DNA of 64,000 nt from Cricetomys ansorgei. Its lineage: Eukaryota; Chordata; Mammalia; Rodentia; Nesomyidae. Below the pieces are notes generated by a model, which saw only the letters and a list, made by a program, of their open reading frames with translations, did no database searches and was not told where the DNA came from. Numbering within the stretch: the first letter of the stretch is position 1; each line of letters starts with the position of its first letter. The stretch lies in assembly GCA_026225945.1 (NCBI GenBank), contig JAMJFZ010001868.1, positions 7,222,001 to 7,286,000 of the forward strand, given 5' to 3'. Position numbers and translations under genes: made by a program. Below are positions 56,819 to 64,000 of this stretch, piece after piece.

Positions 56819-56820
56819 TT
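56725..56820. repeat. (CTTT)n array, about 23 units
   Basis: Nearly 96 nt of uninterrupted cttt. Confidence 0.98.
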
Positions 56821-58009
56821 CCCAATGCCACCTCAATAATTATTTGAGTCGATTTATTACCTAGATTACTAATAAGATCTCTAATTATGTCGATTACCTC
56901 ATATGAAAACTTTTCCTCGCAGACTTGCTGTTGTGCTTCAGTGCCATAGACTCGTGTCTGTTTTGTGCGTGTTTTCTCCCAGAAATGCGTTCTTTTTACT
57001 ATTCATTGTCTAACTTAATTATACTCATTTTGAAGTAGCCTTGCTTTCTGTAACAGCTTACTTTTCATTTTTATGACATTTATTTCCTCTTCTTCATGGT
57101 TGTTTTTCTAATGCTTTGGTAAAATTTTGTTATATATCTACATGTTTTATTTGAAAGTTCATATTAAGTAGCATTTACCCTTTTAAGGCCAATTTTAAAC
57201 CTTTCTGTGTCCAGGCATCATACATTTGTAATTCCAAGAAGGGAAACACCCCGAATCCTCTATCCAAAATTTGTGCAGCTTTAGTATGTTATAAGATTGG
57301 TACATGACTGAAGGAAACACACTGCCATATGAAATGCTCCACAATTTTTCTTTGTCTTTCAAAGAAAGAATGGTTTTCATAGTTTTGATTTCTTCGCTCA
57401 GAAATAGCTAGATGATCCTTCAACTAATAACAATTTGCTATATCATTTCAAGAATCTGTACAAAGGAGTAGATTTTCAATTTTTTCCAATTCTCTATTTA
57501 AAACATTAGAAGAATTTGAATGCAACCGGATGGAATGGCAGGAAATTGGAAATATGTGCTTGAGATGAGGCAGAGGGAGAAAAGCCAACGAGCTTGGTTT
57601 GCACACAGGCTGTCAACAGTCTGTTATCGCTCTAGCTCAGTGTTTATGTTTGATCACACGTGAGCAAATGTGTGATTCCTCATCACCTTCCTCTCTTCCA
57701 GTTGTTCCCCACTGTGCACACTTGTCTGTACTACAAGTATAACTTCCCCTCAAATCTCCTTAAATTCTTCTACTTATTGTAACACCCTCAACTTCAAAAT
57801 CTTCCATCATGCTTCTCATCTGGCTTAACTCCTCCCCAAATCACATTCCAGGGAATGTGATCTAAAGAAAGGCTTCAGATCTTTTGAGATATCTTCTTTA
57901 TACTCTAAGGCCAGATGAAATGTTCTTTCCCAGTATTTCCTTTGCATTTATATATTAGTTACTTTGATGACTTTTATTGTTTATTGCTGTATAATTTCAT
58001 ACCACCAAC

Positions 58010-58036
58010 GCGTGTGCACACACACACACACACACT
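58010..58036. repeat. Short (CA)n
   Basis: 'gtgtgcaca' followed by CA units. Confidence 0.95.
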
Positions 58037-58299
58037 TAATAAATGAATGGATAAACAAATAAGCATGAAGCTTTTATGTTAAACCTGTTCACCAGATACC
58101 CACCAACCTGTTTGTATTATTTTATTCTTCAGCTAACACTGCACAATAAACTTTATTCTATAAAACATGATGAAAAGGAGATTCTCAGTTTTTACAAAAT
58201 TCTGAAGTTTTACATTTTATCTTTTATTTTTATTTCTACTGGTCTTAAATTTTTGTGCATGTAACAACGTAAAATGTTGCCTTAAAGATAACAAATTGT

Positions 58300-58400
58300 C
58301 AAGCAGTATGATGGTGACATAGGCATTTAATCCCAGCACTTGGGAGGCAAAAGCAGGCAAGTTTCTGTGAGTTTGAGGCCAGCCTGGTCTACAGTTTGAA
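58300..58400 (+). repeat. B1 SINE, 3'-truncated
   Basis: 'taggcatttaatcccagcac', 'ttgggaggcaaaagcaggca', 'gaggccagcctggtctacag'. Confidence 0.92.
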
Positions 58401-59757
58401 AAATCTATTGTATTTCATCTGTTCCCTCTTTTCTTAAAGCACTGAATTATTCCTCTGATCTTTATTTGCTTGCGCTGTTTTTCTTCTCTTTACATAAGTC
58501 CCAGATAAAACAACAGAATACTATAATTTTGATAAGTTAGATGTACATTGACACCTCAAAGGGAAATTTCCACAGATCTCCCTTGTTATTTTTGTTGTTG
58601 TGATTGAAACTTCTATTAGCTTATCCTGACTGCCTACTCTTACATTTGAATTTTACAATTGGATTTTCAGTTTCCATTTAAATTATAAGTAATTTCATTT
58701 GAATTATTTGTACAACTTTGAATCCTCACACTTCCCTCTCTGTTCTTTCCATTTCCCCCAGTGTTTGAGGCCCATTTGGGATTTCTGAATTTACCATAAT
58801 TCAATAGATTTTCTTGTGTTTCTTTGTTATTTTATGTCCAAGGTATACTAAGAATACATGTGAATACCCTGTGTATTTTTATTACCTTTAAAAAAAACTT
58901 GGATGCTAATCTTGAAGGCTTTCCCATTTCTTCTAAGAGGCTCAGTGGAAGGAAATAGAATCAGGATTGTCAGGGCTTCAGAGAGAGCAGAGACAGTCTT
59001 TTTTTTATTTTTATTTTTTAAATTGTGCTGAGCTCTGAAGGAAGATAGGTGTTGGGAAGAAACAAGCAACTTCACAAGAGAAAAAAGTGTTGCCTTTCTC
59101 AGGCTGTCAGAAAAAAAAAAAATTCCCAAGCATCTGGATCAATTATTAACTTATTTTTTTTAATTTTTTAAGGTTTATTTATTTCACAGTTCCAAGACAA
59201 CTTACAAACTCTATATATTCAGTGCAACATATCTGTTTTTAAATTAGTAAAGTGTGAAGAAGGGAGATTAAATTTAGACTCCTAAAACATCAGGGAGAAA
59301 TGCAATGTATCAAAATGCAGGTCATTAACATCTTGCATAATGATTAAAGCTAAGCTGTATATATGACTCAACCACACCCAGTGATCAAAACAAGTAGGAG
59401 AATGAATGGGTTTTAAGATTCCTATTGTCAATAAGATGCAAACTCCTCAGGAAACCAGTCAATTTCCAGAGTGCTGAGGTCTGGGAAACTATTTTCCCAC
59501 AGACCCTCCTCATACACTGAGATAACATAGATTGCATTTCCAGTAGCATTGCAGTGATAAATAGTAGCTATCATATGAAATGTCATAATAAAAAATATTT
59601 TATACACTGATACATGCTAATGAAAATGAAAACAAATACTATCTCATGATTTCTTATACTGTCCTTTCATCTAATCAGAAAGTATACTTTTGAAGCAAAA
59701 TCCTGGAGGACTGATCTGGCAGAAGCATGCTTAACATTAGGACTAAAATATCCAAAA

Positions 59758-59940
59758 TCAGCCCAGAGGTGGTGGTGCAAGCCTTTAATCCCAACACCCC
59801 AGAGGCAGAGGTAGGTGGATCTCTGTGAATTCTAGGCCAGCCTGGTCTACAGAGTGATTTCCAAGATGGCCAGAGTTACAACATAGAAACCCAGAAACCC
59901 TGTCTCAAAAACAAACAAACAAATAAATAGCAAAACAAAA
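59758..59940 (+). repeat. B1 SINE, full-length
   Basis: 'gaggtggtggtgcaagcctt', 'taggccagcctggtctacag', 'agaaaccctgtctcaaaaac' and an A-rich tail. Confidence 0.95.
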
Positions 59941-60689
59941 AAAATATACAAAATCAAAACTTGACTCAAGAGTATACTCTTGGCCTTTAAACAGACCTTG
60001 CTAATGCAATGATGCTTTCTATGAAGAATCTTGGGGATTTATAACTAATTAGAAGATTCATATTCTAATGAATGTTGTCCAAGTTAAATGAAGAGCCTCA
60101 TTGAACACCCAACCAAATGTTTCTTTTCTAACTTGAATATGTTTGCCACCTCCACAGGTGAGCTGAGAACTTACTAAATGTTCAATAAACATTTCAGGAA
60201 TAAATACATGAGCAAATGAATGAGGTAAACCTGTAAGTAGCTTGTTTTTAACAGTGTGGCTTTTGAAGGGTTGTGCATCATAGAAGAGAAATTCCATGTT
60301 TCAGCAGGCCCCTGAAAAGCTAACAAACATTTATTTTTATCCATTAAAAGCAGATCCGAATGTATTTTCAAAAAACAAGTTAATATCATTTGAAGCAAAC
60401 TAAAGAATCTGAGACTACCATTGAGGGTTGAGGAATTTGTGGGACTCAAATATAATACAAAATTAATATTATTGGCTATTTTCCTTTCTGAAAATATTAA
60501 ATTCAGTGCATTCATATGTACCTAGTTCATGACTCTTCTAATCTCTCTATTATACTTCAGAAAGTCAAGGATTGACTTTCTGCTGTTTCTCTCCAAGCAA
60601 AACAGTATCTCGCTTTATTTCCTTCTGCAATAGCCTCCTGATCTTGTTTTCGTTATCTGACTCCTGACTTTATGGTCTGTGCTTTGTAG

Positions 60690-60910
60690 TGTGGAGATTA
60701 GGAATACCCAAGTATTCTAGCTTGAAATGCAGATTCCACTACTTACTAGAAGTTTGGCATTAACTACTGGTTTCAGTAGTCTAAAACATCCTCTGCATTA
60801 TCTCCATTGAAGAGCTGTTGTAAGGGTCGAATGAGATGACCTGGGTTGTGTGCACAAGAGCTACTACACACCAACTTGTAAATGTCAGTCATCCTTATCA
60901 TTACCATTCT
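60690..60910 (+). repeat. MIR
   Basis: 'agattccactacttactaga', 'gagctgttgtaagggtcgaa', 'tgagatgacctgg'. Confidence 0.7.
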
Positions 60911-62019
60911 ACCAAATATTTTATCTAAAACCTAAATCCAACAATGCCTAATGTTCAGTGTTTTCCAGAAGTCTGAATGATTGTCTTAACTTACTTTCAC
61001 ATCTCCATCACCCACCTCCACTTCCTCCTTCCCTCCCTCTATAATGGATCTCTTCTGCATTCAGTCACACAAGTAAGCTTTCTAGTGTCTCAGCTGTGGT
61101 ACACATTCTTTTCCACCAAGAAGGATCCTTCTTCTTGCTCTGGCAAAAAGCTTTCTCTTCCCTCCATTTTCTCCTTCTCTGAAATAATTGCTAATGCTTG
61201 GTATAATAATAATTCTTCAATCTATAAGACTATATAAAGATGCACTGGTTTTTCTTTTATTATGTTTATAAGTAGTCAGTGAATTTCTCTAGGCCAGAAG
61301 CTCTCTTAAGTTAGCTTCAAGTCTCAGAATATCTACTATATATCGAAGACTTGACTGATTTAACAAAGGAACATGAGCCTAGTGCAGTCTCCAACCACCT
61401 AAAACGTGTTTAATGATATTTATTGAATTGCACTTACTAAGCTCCCTTTACTTCAAGGAGATTGACTGCTCTGGAGCTCCTTCCTATTGCCTAATGCAGG
61501 CTAGACCTGGGGTGCTCTGGGTTCTGTTTGGGAATTACCAACAGGACCTAACATGCTGGCAGTTATAAGCAAGAAGCTTAGCCTACTGAAAACTGCATAA
61601 TGAAAACTTGTCAGCAAAGGCCCTAGAAAAAGATTCCCTGCCAGAGGTCCCCCTGCCTTGTTCCCTTTAGTTCCCACTCCAAATCTACTGATGGAGAAGA
61701 GGGGACAGTGTAAACAGTATATTTGAAAGTTGGCCAGTACTTTCTCTCTTCCTAACCCAGAGAAGCACTACGCCAAACCTGCTGCCCTAGGTTACCCCAG
61801 AACTAGCCAGATTTGCAGCATCTCAAGCTTGTCCTGAGTCCCTCCTCCCACTCTTCCCCCAACCCCCGGCTGTCGCTGCCCACTCCCCTCTCCAACTCCC
61901 TCCCCTCCTCTGCTACAAGCAACCAGGGAACTGCCTCCAGACTTCTTGTTCTAGGACCTCAGTGACTGTCAACAAAAGATGTCAATCACAGACAGTCTTA
62001 ACCAAATCACTGAAAGCTC

Positions 62020-62072
62020 GGTTTAAAAAAAGAAAAAGAAAAGAAAAGAAAAAGAAGGAAAGAAAAGAAACA
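62020..62072. repeat. A/G-rich (AAAAG)n tract
   Basis: About 50 nt with a single-base alphabet of A and G, roughly 340 bp before the GABRB1 start. Confidence 0.9.
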
Positions 62073-62279
62073 TCAGGTTTAGGACACCAGGGAAAGAACG
62101 CAGCAAACCCCAGCGCAGGAAAACTGGGCACACAGAGGCACTCAGGCTCCCTGCATGGAGACAGCAGGTTGTATCCGACTACCCGACTACCCGGAGAACG
62201 CGGTGCACCCCAGACAGGAACTTTAAAGGGATTGAAATCTGTTGCCTGTTCCACTAGGAATATTGTTTGCAAGGCACAA

Positions 62280-64000
<1,721 letters not shown>

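Overview
This window is vertebrate nuclear DNA from a muroid rodent (mouse, rat, hamster or vole type). Coding sequence is split into short exons with GT/AG boundaries. The spacers carry B1, B2/B3 and ID/B4-type SINEs and rodent L1 3' ends, plus older MIR, L2, L1M and MaLR copies and many CA microsatellites. I cannot name the species.

Two GABA-A receptor subunit genes lie head to head. GABRA4 (alpha-4) is on the minus strand. Exons 1-7 are complete and exon 8 is cut by the left edge, so codons 1-341 are present: 30040-29955, 29524-29406, 16562-16495, 15540-15320, 15159-15077, 12390-12247, 7814-7662 and 150-1. GABRB1 (beta-1) is on the plus strand. Its first three coding exons (62407-62486, 62662-62753, 63170-63237; codons 1-80) are present and the rest lies beyond the right edge. 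All junctions keep frame and I see no disabling change. Both products are subunits of the pentameric GABA-gated chloride channel.

Layout: 1-30040 is GABRA4, with its exons clustered at 29.4-30.0 kb and 15.1-16.6 kb and single exons at 12.3, 7.7 and 0.1 kb. About 29.93-30.48 kb is a CpG-rich island holding GABRA4 exon 1 and its presumed promoter. From 30.5 to 62.3 kb is a non-coding intergenic interval (32.4 kb between the two start codons) filled with SINEs, L1 3' ends, RMER-like rodent repeats, a polypurine/G-quadruplex tract and a large CTTT array. The last 1.7 kb holds the GABRB1 promoter, with a perfect NRF-1 palindrome, and exons 1-3.

I found no other credible protein gene, no structural RNA gene, no CRISPR and no intact mobile element. 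I see no evidence of an undescribed system. The items most worth checking are regulatory: a TG repeat fused to the GABRA4 exon 6 donor, an NRF-1 site that contains the start of a short upstream ORF in GABRB1, a G4/polypurine tract above GABRA4, and a spacer-less 24-bp palindrome. Repeat family names come from recognising consensus-like wording by eye, and their borders are approximate.
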